Positions 29,071 through 37,522 of a stretch of DNA of 64,000 bases are shown here, one piece after another. Every line of letters starts with the position of its first letter. Position 1 is the first letter of the stretch. Both the position numbers and the translations under genes were made by a program. The DNA comes from a bacterium (GTDB taxonomy: Bacteria > Krumholzibacteriota > Krumholzibacteriia > LZORAL124-64-63). Location of the stretch: the NCBI GenBank assembly GCA_016703265.1, contig JADJCK010000007.1, positions 372,001-436,000 of the forward strand. Reading direction: 5' to 3'. The notes beneath the pieces were generated by a model, which was not told the origin of the DNA, did no database searches, and saw only the letters and a program-made list of their open reading frames with translations.

Positions 29071-30963
29071 CTAGAACGTGACGTCGCGGCCCGCGTTCTC
29101 CTTCTCGAGCCAGGCCTGCAGCGGGGCGAAATATTCCAGAAGGGCGGCGCTGGAGAGGTCCTCGCCGGTGGCTTCGCGCATGACCTGCGCCCAGTCGCGC
29201 GTGGCGCCCAGGCGCAGGATCGAGTCCAGGTACTGCCCGGTCTGCCGGCTGCCGTAGTAGTTCGCCGCGTGCACGTCCTGCGCCAGGATCTCGCGGCAGA
29301 TGTACCGGTGCAGCTGGTGCAGGATGACTTCGCTGATCGCGTAGTCGTAGTACTGCGCCGGGTCGTCGATGACATGGGTCTTCGTGGCCGCGTCGCACCA
29401 CTGCTCGCCGCGCGGCGTCGGCGGCTCCAGGCCCTGGTAGCGCGCGGCATATTCCCACCAGCGGGTGTTGTACAGGTTGCGCGGCAGGTCCTTTTCGTAG
29501 AGGTCGTATTCCCAGTGCGTCATCGTGCCGCAGGCGAAAGGAAGGAACGTCACCGGTCCGGTCAGCGCCTGGTTGAGGAGCCAGCGGATCTCGTCGGGAG
29601 CCTCGCCCGGTGCCAGCAGGCCGGCCTGCTCGAGATAGGGGACCTGTCCGGCTGCCAACTCGATCAGCGTGCCGATGCCCTCATGGAAGGCGCGGTTGGC
29701 GCCCTCGCGCAGGATGGGCGGCACCTCGGGACGACTGTAGGCCAGATAGTAGTACACGTGGCCCAGTTCGTGGTGCGTGGTGCTGAACCAGTCGAAGTCG
29801 GCTTTCACGCTCATCAGCGCGCGCACGTCCTGGTCCAGGTCCACGTGCCAGGCCGAGGCATGCGTGTTCTTGCGTCGTGTTGCATCGGGCGGCAATTCGT
29901 AGAGGTCGCTGGCTGACCAGAAGCGGGGCGGCAGGTTCGGAAATCCCATCGAGACGTAGAACCGCTCGGCCTGCTCCACGAGCCAGCTGGGCTGCACATC
30001 GCGCAGCATGCGATCCATGTCGACGCCCTCGACGATGCCCGGCCACGCCTGGCCGTAGCGGTTGTCCAGCCAGTGCGCCGGGATCCGCTTGGGCACCGGT
30101 TCCCCGTATCGGGCGGCCAGTTCGTGGCGTGTCCAGCAGTGCAGCTGCTGGTACAGGGGCATGATGCCGGCCACCAGTTCGTCCATCAGGGTCAGCATCT
30201 CGTCGGCGCCCAGCCCGTAGTTGTCGGTCTCCAGGGCGAAATACGACGAATAACCCATCTCTCGCGCCACGCCGTTGCGCAGGCCCTGCAGGTCCACGAG
30301 CAGGTCCTTCAGGCGCGGACCGACGTCCTTGCTGCATTCCCAGGCGGCCTGTCGAAACGCCAGGTCGCGGCTGCCGGCGACGAGGTCGTCCAGCTGGTTG
30401 GGGGTCACCACGCGTTCGGGGCGGCCGGGAACGCGAAGGATCCAGTTGCCCGCGTACAGGCTGTCGGTAGCCTGGGCCTCGGTCGTGATCAGCGTGCCCA
30501 CGCGCTCCCCGACCGGCGCCGGGTAGTGGGCGGCCAGTCGCCAGGCAGCGTCCAGCTGGCGTCCCTGCAGCGGCGTGGCGTCGGCCCGGCCGCGCATCTG
30601 TTCCAGCTGCTCGATCACCGCGGCACTGCCCACGAAACCGCCCAGGGCCTGGCCGGCCTCGATGCGGGCACGCGTGTTGGCCTCGCCGATGTCGGACTCG
30701 GCGGCGAACTTGGCGCCCTCGGCCGCGGTCCACAGGCGCCGGTACTCGTCGTTGTAGTGCGTGAGGAAGGCGGCCACGTCCTCGGGCCCGCCCTGCTCGG
30801 GCACCAGCGCGGGCACCAGCGGCGCCACGGTTGCCGGCGCCGGCTTGAGGTCGTGGCCGGGCTCCGGCCCGGCCCCAGCGTCGCCGCGGTTCAGGTACCA
30901 GATGGACATGACGCCGGCCGCGAGCATGGCCATGCCGAGGCCAGCGAGGGTGCGCGGTTGCAT
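29071..30963 (-). CDS. M2-family (angiotensin-converting-enzyme-like) zinc peptidase
   Basis: The 630-residue protein begins with a signal anchor (AGLGMAMLAAGVMSIWYL), so the enzyme acts in the periplasm. The active site FSTTHHELGHVYYYL contains HEXXH (HHELGH in context). The third zinc ligand follows in GANRAFHEGIGTLIEL (Glu of HEGIG), as in ACE. DNYGLGADEMLTLMDELVAG and QGLEPPTPRGEQWCDAATKT also fit M2. These enzymes remove dipeptides from peptide C-termini. ATG 30963 follows AAAGGAAC. It stands alone between a terminator and the long inverted repeat. Confidence 0.92.
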   Translation of the reverse strand: MQPRTLAGLGMAMLAAGVMSIWYLNRGDAGAGPEPGHDLKPAPATVAPLVPALVPEQGGPEDVAAFLTHYNDEYRRLWTAAEGAKFAAESDIGEANTRARIEAGQALGGFVGSAAVIEQLEQMRGRADATPLQGRQLDAAWRLAAHYPAPVGERVGTLITTEAQATDSLYAGNWILRVPGRPERVVTPNQLDDLVAGSRDLAFRQAAWECSKDVGPRLKDLLVDLQGLRNGVAREMGYSSYFALETDNYGLGADEMLTLMDELVAGIMPLYQQLHCWTRHELAARYGEPVPKRIPAHWLDNRYGQAWPGIVEGVDMDRMLRDVQPSWLVEQAERFYVSMGFPNLPPRFWSASDLYELPPDATRRKNTHASAWHVDLDQDVRALMSVKADFDWFSTTHHELGHVYYYLAYSRPEVPPILREGANRAFHEGIGTLIELAAGQVPYLEQAGLLAPGEAPDEIRWLLNQALTGPVTFLPFACGTMTHWEYDLYEKDLPRNLYNTRWWEYAARYQGLEPPTPRGEQWCDAATKTHVIDDPAQYYDYAISEVILHQLHRYICREILAQDVHAANYYGSRQTGQYLDSILRLGATRDWAQVMREATGEDLSSAALLEYFAPLQAWLEKENAGRDVTF

Positions 30964-31120
30964 GGGTCGCGTTCCTTTGCCGGAGTGGGGTCAGGGACCG
31001 GCCGGGCGGCAGGCGGCGGGGGGGGCCGCCGCCCGGCGGGACAGCGTCTACTGTGCCACAGGGTCCCCGGTGAGGAAAGCCCCGTGTGGCCGGGCCGCGA
31101 GCCGGGCGCCCGCCGGCAGG

Positions 31121-31149
31121 AAAAAGGGGCCGCGCCGTGGCGCAGCCCC
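31121..31149 (-). terminator. Intrinsic terminator after the deoxyhypusine-synthase-like gene
   Basis: On the minus strand a two-part stem (31149-31145 with 31130-31126, and 31143-31139 with 31136-31132) is followed directly by TTTTT (31125-31121). It lies 28 bases after the stop. This is the clearest rho-independent terminator in the window. The remaining 30964-31120 holds no gene. Confidence 0.93.
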
Positions 31150-31176
31150 TCATGGGAACAGGACCGTGAATCAGGC

Positions 31177-32214
31177 TCAGGCCCGGGCAGCGGAGCTGGC
31201 CAGCAGCTTGTTGTACTGCCGCGCCACGCGCTGCTTCCAGGCGCCGCGGTGCCAGGCGTCGCTGACCATCAGCGGCAGCACCAGCGTGGCCTCGGCCCAC
31301 ACCATCTGCTCGAAGGCGGTGTCGACCTTGCCCCACGAGCAGGCCTCCTGCAGCGTGGAACCGCTCAGGGCGCCGTCGCGCTCGTCGGCCACCGTGATCT
31401 GCAGGGCGTACTTGTGCATCGGCTTCTCCTCGCCCAGGATGTCGGTGGCGACCACCACGTCCTGGGTGAAGTTCTTCGGCACGCCGCCGCCGATCATGAA
31501 GATGCCGGTTTCGCCGCACTCGAGCTTGATGCGCGTCAGCTCGCGGAAGTCGGCCACCGAGTCGATGGTCAGGTACTTCTCGCTGTGCCACTGGTGGTGC
31601 ACCAGCCCGAAGCCCGCCGAGCAGTCGCTGAAGGCGGGGCAGAAGATGGGCACGTCCTTCTTCCAGGCCGCGTGCACGATCGAGTGCTCGCAACCGAGGC
31701 CGCGCTTGTCGAGCCAGGCGCCCATGGCCTGGATGAACTCGCGCGAGGAATAGGCGCGTGGCTCCAGCGTGCCGGCGATTTCGGCGATCGCCATGTCGCA
31801 TTCGCGCAGCTCGTCCTCGTCGATGTACGTGTCGTAGATGCGGTCGATGCCCATCTCGCGCAGCTTCTGGTCGTCGACGGCGTGCGGCGCGCCCTTGTAG
31901 TGGCGGAAGCCCATGCCCTCGAAGAAGTCCTGGTCGACGATGTTGGCGCCGGTCGAGACAATGGCATCGACCATGTTGTTCTCGACCATCAACGCGAGCG
32001 CGTCCTTGAGGCCGGCGCTGCACAGCGAGCCGGCAAGGGTCAGGATGACGCTGCACTCGCGGTCGGCCAGCATCTGGTTGAGGATGCCGGTCGCGCGCGA
32101 CAGGTTGCGGGCCTGGAAGGCCATGTCGCCATAGGCCTGGATCAGCGGACGCGCGTCGAAGGCCTTGACGTCAACGTGGCGCAGGACATCGGACAGGATT
32201 TCTTTCTTGTTCAA
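31177..32214 (-). CDS. Deoxyhypusine-synthase-like polyamine aminobutyltransferase
   Basis: The 345-residue protein starts at TTG 32214 (AAGGAGAG upstream). It follows the DHS fold: LTLAGSLCSAGLKDALALMV, DAIVSTGANIVDQDFFEGMG, FCPAFSDCSAGFG and GETGIFMIGGGVPKN. The last keeps the catalytic Lys that forms the imine with the aminobutyl group. CSWGKVDTAFEQMVWAEATL is the C-terminal NAD/spermidine region. Bacteria lack eIF5A, so such homologues are thought to act on free polyamines, for example making homospermidine from putrescine. It is translationally coupled (4-base overlap) to the agmatinase gene, which would supply putrescine. Confidence 0.88.
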   Translation of the reverse strand: MNKKEILSDVLRHVDVKAFDARPLIQAYGDMAFQARNLSRATGILNQMLADRECSVILTLAGSLCSAGLKDALALMVENNMVDAIVSTGANIVDQDFFEGMGFRHYKGAPHAVDDQKLREMGIDRIYDTYIDEDELRECDMAIAEIAGTLEPRAYSSREFIQAMGAWLDKRGLGCEHSIVHAAWKKDVPIFCPAFSDCSAGFGLVHHQWHSEKYLTIDSVADFRELTRIKLECGETGIFMIGGGVPKNFTQDVVVATDILGEEKPMHKYALQITVADERDGALSGSTLQEACSWGKVDTAFEQMVWAEATLVLPLMVSDAWHRGAWKQRVARQYNKLLASSAARA

Positions 32215-33095
32215 CGGGGCTCTCCTTTTCCGGACTGCAGGACGAAGGCCATCAGCTGGTACACCAGCCGGGCGGCCAGGAAATCGGGGGCCCGGTTCTC
32301 GGGCCGCGGCATCAGCTCCACGACGTCGAACCCGACCACCTGCCGTTCGCGGCACACCGCCTTGAGCAGGCCCTTCAACTGGCGGTAGCTGAGGCCGCCG
32401 GGCTCGGGCGTGCCGGTCGACGGCATTTCCGACGGGTCCAGCACGTCCAGGTCTATCGTGATGTAGACCGGCCCCTTGATCCGCTCGAGGATCCGGCGTG
32501 CCGTCGTGTCCACATCGTCGATCTCGTGGGCGAAGATCGTCCGCCCGGGCACAAGCTTCGCGCGCTCGGCGACGTCCATGCTGCGGATGCCGACAGCCAC
32601 ATATTCGGCGCATTCGGCCGCCCGCGCCATGACGCAGGCGTGGTTGCACTTCGAGCCCTCGTACTGGTCGCGGCTGTCGCCGTGGGCGTCGAACTGCAAC
32701 ACGGTCAGTCCCGGCCACTTGGCGGCGTGGGCCTGGATCAGGCCGATCGACACCGAATGTTCCCCGCCCAGGCCCACGACCGTGCGGCCGTCAGCCAGCA
32801 GCGCCGTCGCCTCGGCGCGGACCGACTCGACCATCGCCTCCGGCGTCTCGAAGCCCACCTGCGGCGCCATGGTCACGATGCCCGCGAGCCAGGGTTCCGA
32901 GTCGGTCTCGATGTCGTACAGTTCCATGTTGGCCGAGGCGGCCAGCAGGGCCTCGGGGCCCTTGTCGGCGCCCTTCTGCCAGGTCGAGGTGCCGTCGTAG
33001 GGGATGGGCAGCACGGCGAACCGCGCACCAGCATACACCGGGGCTTCCGGCAGACCGCCGAAAGCCCCGGGATCTTCGTTAAGATCCCGGGTCAT
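32211..33095 (-). CDS. speB: Agmatinase (ureohydrolase family)
   Basis: The 294-residue enzyme hydrolyses agmatine to putrescine and urea with two Mn ions. The metal-binding motifs are complete: GLGGEHS, LQFDAHGDSRD, and ITIDLDVLDPSEMPSTGTPE followed by PGG. I use ATG 33095; TTG 33101 is also possible. It overlaps the downstream DHS-like gene by 4 bases, so the pair forms a polyamine operon. Arginase or formiminoglutamase activity cannot be excluded, but the neighbour favours agmatine as substrate. Confidence 0.88.
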   Translation of the reverse strand: MTRDLNEDPGAFGGLPEAPVYAGARFAVLPIPYDGTSTWQKGADKGPEALLAASANMELYDIETDSEPWLAGIVTMAPQVGFETPEAMVESVRAEATALLADGRTVVGLGGEHSVSIGLIQAHAAKWPGLTVLQFDAHGDSRDQYEGSKCNHACVMARAAECAEYVAVGIRSMDVAERAKLVPGRTIFAHEIDDVDTTARRILERIKGPVYITIDLDVLDPSEMPSTGTPEPGGLSYRQLKGLLKAVCRERQVVGFDVVELMPRPENRAPDFLAARLVYQLMAFVLQSGKGEPR

Positions 33096-33140
33096 GGGCA
33101 AACCAACTTTCGGCGTGGATACCGGATCTGCGGGGAGGGA

Positions 33141-33455
33141 CTAGTCGTCGTCCTTTTCCCAGTCATCGCCTTCGACCTCGAAGTCGTCGTCTTCGTCGAT
33201 GTCGAAGTCGTCCTCGTCGATATCGAAGTCGTCGTCGTCGTCCAGATCGTCGTCGTCCTCCAGCTCGGCGTCGTCGACGTCGTCGTCGTCGTCGCTGCGG
33301 GCACGCTTGGGCAGTTTCTGGCCCGGGCGGCTCGTGCCGTCCCGCTTGAACTTCTCGCGGGAGGCCTCGTCGTACTTCCGCTTGTTGCGTGGCTTGGATT
33401 CACCCTTTTTGGATTCGCCCTTGCCGTCACCGCGCAAGCTCTGCGTCACCAACAT
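33141..33455 (-). CDS. Small bipartite protein: basic N-half, extremely acidic C-half
   Basis: A perfect AGGAGGT site precedes ATG 33455; the protein has 104 residues. Residues 1-50 are rich in Lys and Arg (KGESKKGESKPRNKRKYDEA). Residues 55-104 are almost only Asp and Glu (DDDDLDDDDDFDIDEDDFDI). The coding DNA is correspondingly rich in GTC/GAC triplets. No fold is recognisable. Acidic tails of this kind occur in RNA-polymerase delta-like proteins and in chaperones for basic partners, but similarity here is compositional only. A strong ribosome site supports expression. Confidence 0.7.
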   Translation of the reverse strand: MLVTQSLRGDGKGESKKGESKPRNKRKYDEASREKFKRDGTSRPGQKLPKRARSDDDDDVDDAELEDDDDLDDDDDFDIDEDDFDIDEDDDFEVEGDDWEKDDD

Positions 33456-33589
33456 CGCTCGGACCTCCTAAGGCCGGGCTGGTCGGACAGGACATCCGGT
33501 CTCACTGAATTTCGGGGGCGATACGTCAAAACGGCCCGCCCGGGGGATGAGCCGGCAAAAGGTAGAGGTAGCGGAAACCCGGTGTCAAG

Positions 33590-33609
33590 AGCCTATCGGC
33601 TGTTTTTTT
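33590..33609 (+). terminator. Weak hairpin with T run in the gap before the SET gene
   Basis: AGCC-TATC-GGCT followed by G and seven T (33603-33609) looks like a short rho-independent terminator, but no plus-strand gene precedes it. It might end read-through or stop a leader of the SET-domain gene. Otherwise 33456-33746 holds nothing recognisable. Confidence 0.3.
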
Positions 33610-33746
33610 GCGCCCGGGCCAAGTCGGGTATTGCCAGCGCCCTCGGGCTTGATCTATGTTCTCGCGCCAAATCCCCGGATGCCGCGCCAGGGCGGCCTTT
33701 CCGGGGCGTGGCCCGTGCGGGACAGGCGGTTACGGAGGTTTGGCGG

Positions 33747-34256
33747 GTGCCGGAAAGTATCTACATCGAGGAGTGCGAACTCGGGCGCGGCATCTTCGCG
33801 GCCCGGGCCATCCGCAAGGGCGAGATCATCACCAGCTTCCGCGGGCCGCGCTTCGACCTCGACGACCCGATCCACCACACCGAGCGGGCCTCGATGCTGC
33901 TCCAGACGGGGTCCCGCACCTACATCCTGCCGGAAAGCCCGTCGGTCTACGTCAATCATTCGTGTGTTCCGAACGCCGGGCTGGTGGGCAACCGCAGGCT
34001 CGTCGCCCTGACCGACATCCTGCCGGGCGAACAGGTGACGTTCGACTATTCCACGAGCATGGACGACGGGCTGTGGTCCATGGAATGCCGCTGCGGCCAT
34101 CGCGAATGCCGCGGGCTCATCGAAGACTTCCGGCACCTGCCGCGCCGCCTCCAGCAGCACTACCTGGAGTTGGGCGTCGTCCAGGGGTTCATCGCGCGGC
34201 GCTATCGGCAGCGTCCGGATGCGCAGGAGTCGTTCGCCGATCGGGCCATCGCCTGA
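33747..34256 (+). CDS. SET-domain protein
   Basis: The GTG start at 33747 is preceded by GGAGG eight bases upstream; the protein has 169 residues. The SET core is visible: LGRGIFAARAIRKGEIITSF, YVNHSCVPNAGLV (SAM/lysine-channel NHSC), PGEQVTFDYSTSMDDGLW and a Cys-rich post-SET piece, CRCGHRECRG. SET enzymes methylate lysine, mainly on eukaryotic histones, but bacterial versions exist with few known targets. It stands alone, between a divergent acidic/basic protein gene and a convergent MqnD gene. The basic half of that divergent protein is one conceivable target; this is speculation. Confidence 0.88.
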   Translation: MPESIYIEECELGRGIFAARAIRKGEIITSFRGPRFDLDDPIHHTERASMLLQTGSRTYILPESPSVYVNHSCVPNAGLVGNRRLVALTDILPGEQVTFDYSTSMDDGLWSMECRCGHRECRGLIEDFRHLPRRLQQHYLELGVVQGFIARRYRQRPDAQESFADRAIA

Positions 34257-34268
34257 GCGACCGTCCGC

Positions 34269-35117
34269 TCAGCCGCCCACGAATTCCAACTGGTCCACCT
34301 TCGGGATCAGCCCGGCGGCGTGTCCGCGCCCCAGCAGTTCGGTGATGGCTGCCCGCCCGCGCTCGCCGTAGTCGAGCGTCCAGTCGTTCACGTACATGCC
34401 CACGAACTCGTCGGCCAGCTCCACGCCCATGTCGCGTGCCCAGCCCAGCGCGTAGTCCAGCGCGGCCGCCCGGTTGTCCAGGCTGTAGCGGATCGAGGCC
34501 GTGAGGATGTCGCTGATATCCTTCATTGCCGCGCCGTGCCGCTTGTGGATGGCGTTGCCGCCCAGCGGCAGCGGCCAGTCCCGGCGCCCGGTCGTCTCCC
34601 ACCACCACCGGCCCAGGTTCAGGCACTCGACCAGCCCCGCCTCACGGTAGGTGAGCTGGCCCTCGTGGATGATCAGGCCGGCGGGAAACTCGCCTGATGC
34701 CACGCGCTCGATGATCTCGTCGAACGGCACGACCACCGGTTCGCACTTGCCGATGGCGAGCTGCAGTTCCAGCCAGGCCGAGGTCATCTTCCCCGGGATG
34801 GCGATGGTCATGCCGGCCAGGTCGGCCGGGGCGATGGCCTGCTTCGCCACCACCATCGGCCCGTACCCGAAGCCCATGCTCGCTCCCGCCGGCAGCAGCG
34901 CGTACTTGTCCAGCACGTACGCGTAGGCGTGGATGCTGATGGCCGTGATGTCCAGCTCGCCGCGCGTGGCCCGCTCGTTCAGGGTCTGGATGTCCTGCAG
35001 CACGTGCCGGAAACGGTAGGGGCCGGTCTCCAGCTTGTCCTTGGCCAGCCCGTAGAACATGAAGGCGTCGTCGGGATCGGGGCTGTGGCCGAGCGTCAGT
35101 TCGATGAGGCCGGACAT
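34269..35117 (-). CDS. mqnD: 1,4-dihydroxy-6-naphthoate synthase-like protein (MqnD, futalosine menaquinone pathway)
   Basis: The 282-residue protein resembles MqnD, which cleaves cyclic dehypoxanthinyl futalosine. Visible are LGHSPDPDDAFMFYGL (family usually SPCPNDTF), QDIQTLNERATRGELDITAI, MGFGYGPMVVAKQ and the catalytic-His region AGLIIHEGQLTYREAGLVEC. The fold is a periplasmic-binding type, yet no signal peptide is present, as expected for the enzyme. It implies menaquinone made by the futalosine route; no other mqn gene is in the window. The altered SPDPDD motif leaves room for a related function. Confidence 0.75.
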   Translation of the reverse strand: MSGLIELTLGHSPDPDDAFMFYGLAKDKLETGPYRFRHVLQDIQTLNERATRGELDITAISIHAYAYVLDKYALLPAGASMGFGYGPMVVAKQAIAPADLAGMTIAIPGKMTSAWLELQLAIGKCEPVVVPFDEIIERVASGEFPAGLIIHEGQLTYREAGLVECLNLGRWWWETTGRRDWPLPLGGNAIHKRHGAAMKDISDILTASIRYSLDNRAAALDYALGWARDMGVELADEFVGMYVNDWTLDYGERGRAAITELLGRGHAAGLIPKVDQLEFVGG

Positions 35118-35173
35118 GGATTCTCCTGCCGGCCGCCGGGCCGGTCGCTTGCGTTCGGGAAGGGCCGCGCCGC

Positions 35174-36272
35174 CTAGGAACGGCGGCGGCGCGCGAAGAT
35201 CAGCCCGCCGATGATAATCAACACGGCCAGCCCGGCCAAGGGCAGGGGCAGGCCGCGCTTCTTCGCCGCACCGGTGGTGGCCGGCAACTCGCCTGCGGGG
35301 GCCGCGCTGTCGGGCGCCGTCTTGAACAGCGGTTCGGGCTTGCCGGCCGGCGCGCCGGCCAGCAGGCGCAGGTTGGCGACCTGGCCGGCCGCCAGGGCGG
35401 GCCCGGCGCGGCGCACGAATCCGGGCACCGTCGTCTCGTCCGGGGCCTGCAGTTCCGTCGTCTCGACGGCCACCGAGGGCGGGGAGGTCAGCAGGCTCCA
35501 GGCGGCCACGGGCAGGTTGCTGCCCACGGGCATTTCCAGGGCGCCGTCCCACGGCGCCCGCGCGGTCAGGCGCAGGCGGTTGGTGCCGGGTGTCAACGGC
35601 ATCGCCACCGTGGCCCGTGTACCGCTCAGCGTGACCGCAACCGGCGTCGGTTCCGGGCCCCGCTGGTAGCTCGCCTCGATGTCGGTGGCGCCTGCCGGCA
35701 GCATCAGATCGAAGGTGCCCGACGCCTGGTGGATCGTGACCTGCGGTCGGGCCTCGTTCGCGATCTCGACCATCAGTTCCAGTTCTGCCGTCGTCTCGCG
35801 GTAGCGCACCACCAGGTTCAGGCCCGAGATGGTTGCCGATTCCAGGCTCGTGGTCACGCCGAAGACGTCCAGCGCGACCGGTCCGGCGGTCAGGTCGGTG
35901 CCGCGTTTCTGCCACCAGTAGGGAACGCCCTCGTACCACAGCGTGATGATGTACTGCCCGATGTCCTTGACCGGCACCGCAGAGGCCGTGAACTCGGCGC
36001 CCCCGGGCTTCGTGTCAAGGATGGTGTTCAGGCGCCCCGCCACGTAATCGATGACGATACGCTCGGCAACCGCCGGCTGTCCCGAGGTGGCGTTGCGGAC
36101 GGTGAACCGCAGGTCGGTGGGATCGCCGACCACGCCCTGCGCGCGCGCGCCGCCGGGTTGGGCGAGGGCGGCCAGCAGCAGGGCGGACAGGGCCAGGAGC
36201 AGCGGCAATGGCAGCGGCAACGGCCGAAGCCCGAAGCCCGGGACGCCGGCCGGCGGGCATCTGGGTGGTCAT
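35174..36272 (-). CDS. Exported protein with C-terminal membrane anchor, unknown function (frameshift in signal peptide)
   Basis: The best start is ATG 36272 (AAAGGA upstream), but its frame must shift once near 36222-36240 to reach the hydrophobic core LPLPLLLALSALLLAALAQP at the start of the ~348-codon main frame. The mature part is beta-rich (LRFTVRNATSGQPAVAERIV, YIITLWYEGVPYWWQ, GTNRLRLTARAPWDGALEMP). It ends in a membrane helix plus basic tail (LPLAGLAVLIIIGGLIFARR), the layout of an anchored periplasmic protein. I recognise no family. MqnD follows 56 bases downstream. Confidence 0.65.
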
Positions 36273-36439
36273 GGCGGGTCCTTTCCGGCGGGCCGCGCGG
36301 GGCAGCCCGGGTTCCTTTCCCGTCGCAGGGGCGCGACCGGCGGAAAACCGCCTGTCATCTTGAGTTCCCCGTGCGCATCCGGTACATTCCCGGCGAGTAT
36401 CAGACAACTTGCTCCACGGTTCAACCCGAGGGTTGGGAC

Positions 36440-37510
36440 ATGCCCCGTCTGCATCCTTTGGCCCTGTTCCTGCTGCTGCTGCCCGCGCTGGCCCTGGCTC
36501 CGCGCCCGGCCGCAGCGCAGCGCAACTGGGAAACCTACAAGTCCGAGAGCATGACCCTGCGCTCGCGGGAGTCGTTCCAGTTCCGCGTGGACTTCGACCA
36601 GATCCAGGTCCGGTCCTGGAAACTCGTCGTCGACGGCGGCCAGAACCGCTGCGACCTGAACGTGCTCCGCCTGAAGGACGAGTCCCTGCTCTACTTCAGG
36701 ACCGACGAATCGCACCACGAGGTACTTGTTCCGTGGGGTCGTGGCGAGGAGATCATCGTCGTCGTGACGAATCGCGATGTTGAAGCGGCGTTCACCATCT
36801 CGCTGGAGGGGCCGCCGCGTGACCAGGTCCACGCCGCGTACGGCTACCACGTGAACCGCGCGCTGGAGGCCTTCGCCGCCGGCCGCCGACTCGAGGCCGA
36901 GGCCGCCTGCCGTTCGGCGCTGCTTGACGACCCGCGCGACGGCGTGGCCAAGGTGCTGCTTGCCGGATTCATGCGCGACGGCCAGTACCTGGACCAGGCC
37001 GCTGCGCTGGTCGAGGAAGCGCTCGCCGACGAACTTCCCGGCGACATGCACACGCTCGCCCTGGACCTGCGCGCGGACCTGCGCCGCCTGAGGGCGCCGC
37101 TGCCGTTGCCGGTACGGCAGGGCATGGACCAGGCCGAGGGCGAATTGTCGGCCGGCAAGCCCGCCGCCGCCCTGCTCACCAGCACGCAGCTGCTGGACAG
37201 CAATCTCGAGTTCGACGGGGTCGCCAAGTCTGCCCTGATGACCATGAAGGGCCGCGCGTTGTCCGGTCTGGGCCGGAACTTCGAGGCCATCGACGCCTTC
37301 ACCCAGGCCCTGGCGCTTTCACGCGACCGCGGCGATGCCGCCGTTGTCTACTTCCACATGGGGCGGCTGTATGCAGCCATGGAGAACGTCGCGCAGGCCG
37401 AGAGCGCGTTCGCCATGGCCCTGCAGAACGGACTGCCCAGCGGCCTGGCCCTGCAGGCGCGCGAGGCCCTCAAGGGCCTGCGCGACCGCCAGGTCCCGGT
37501 CGAGCGCTGA
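36440..37510 (+). CDS. Exported TPR-repeat protein
   Basis: The 356-residue protein starts at ATG 36440 with a signal peptide (PLALFLLLLPALALAPRPAA). A beta-rich ~100-residue domain follows (FQFRVDFDQIQVRSWKLVVD, VPWGRGEEIIVVVTNRD). The C-terminal ~200 residues are tetratricopeptide-like helical pairs (ALEAFAAGRRLEAEAACRSA, FEAIDAFTQALALSRD, FHMGRLYAAMENVAQAESAF). It ends 12 bases before a glycosyltransferase gene and may be in that operon. Such proteins usually scaffold envelope complexes. No partner is evident. Confidence 0.7.
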   Translation: MPRLHPLALFLLLLPALALAPRPAAAQRNWETYKSESMTLRSRESFQFRVDFDQIQVRSWKLVVDGGQNRCDLNVLRLKDESLLYFRTDESHHEVLVPWGRGEEIIVVVTNRDVEAAFTISLEGPPRDQVHAAYGYHVNRALEAFAAGRRLEAEAACRSALLDDPRDGVAKVLLAGFMRDGQYLDQAAALVEEALADELPGDMHTLALDLRADLRRLRAPLPLPVRQGMDQAEGELSAGKPAAALLTSTQLLDSNLEFDGVAKSALMTMKGRALSGLGRNFEAIDAFTQALALSRDRGDAAVVYFHMGRLYAAMENVAQAESAFAMALQNGLPSGLALQAREALKGLRDRQVPVER

Positions 37511-37522
37511 TCGCACGCGAGG

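Noticed and set aside
32526..33746. Long N-terminal extension of the SET-domain protein
   Set aside because: It overlaps the agmatinase and acidic-protein genes on the other strand. GTG 33747 with GGAGG gives a standard-size SET protein.
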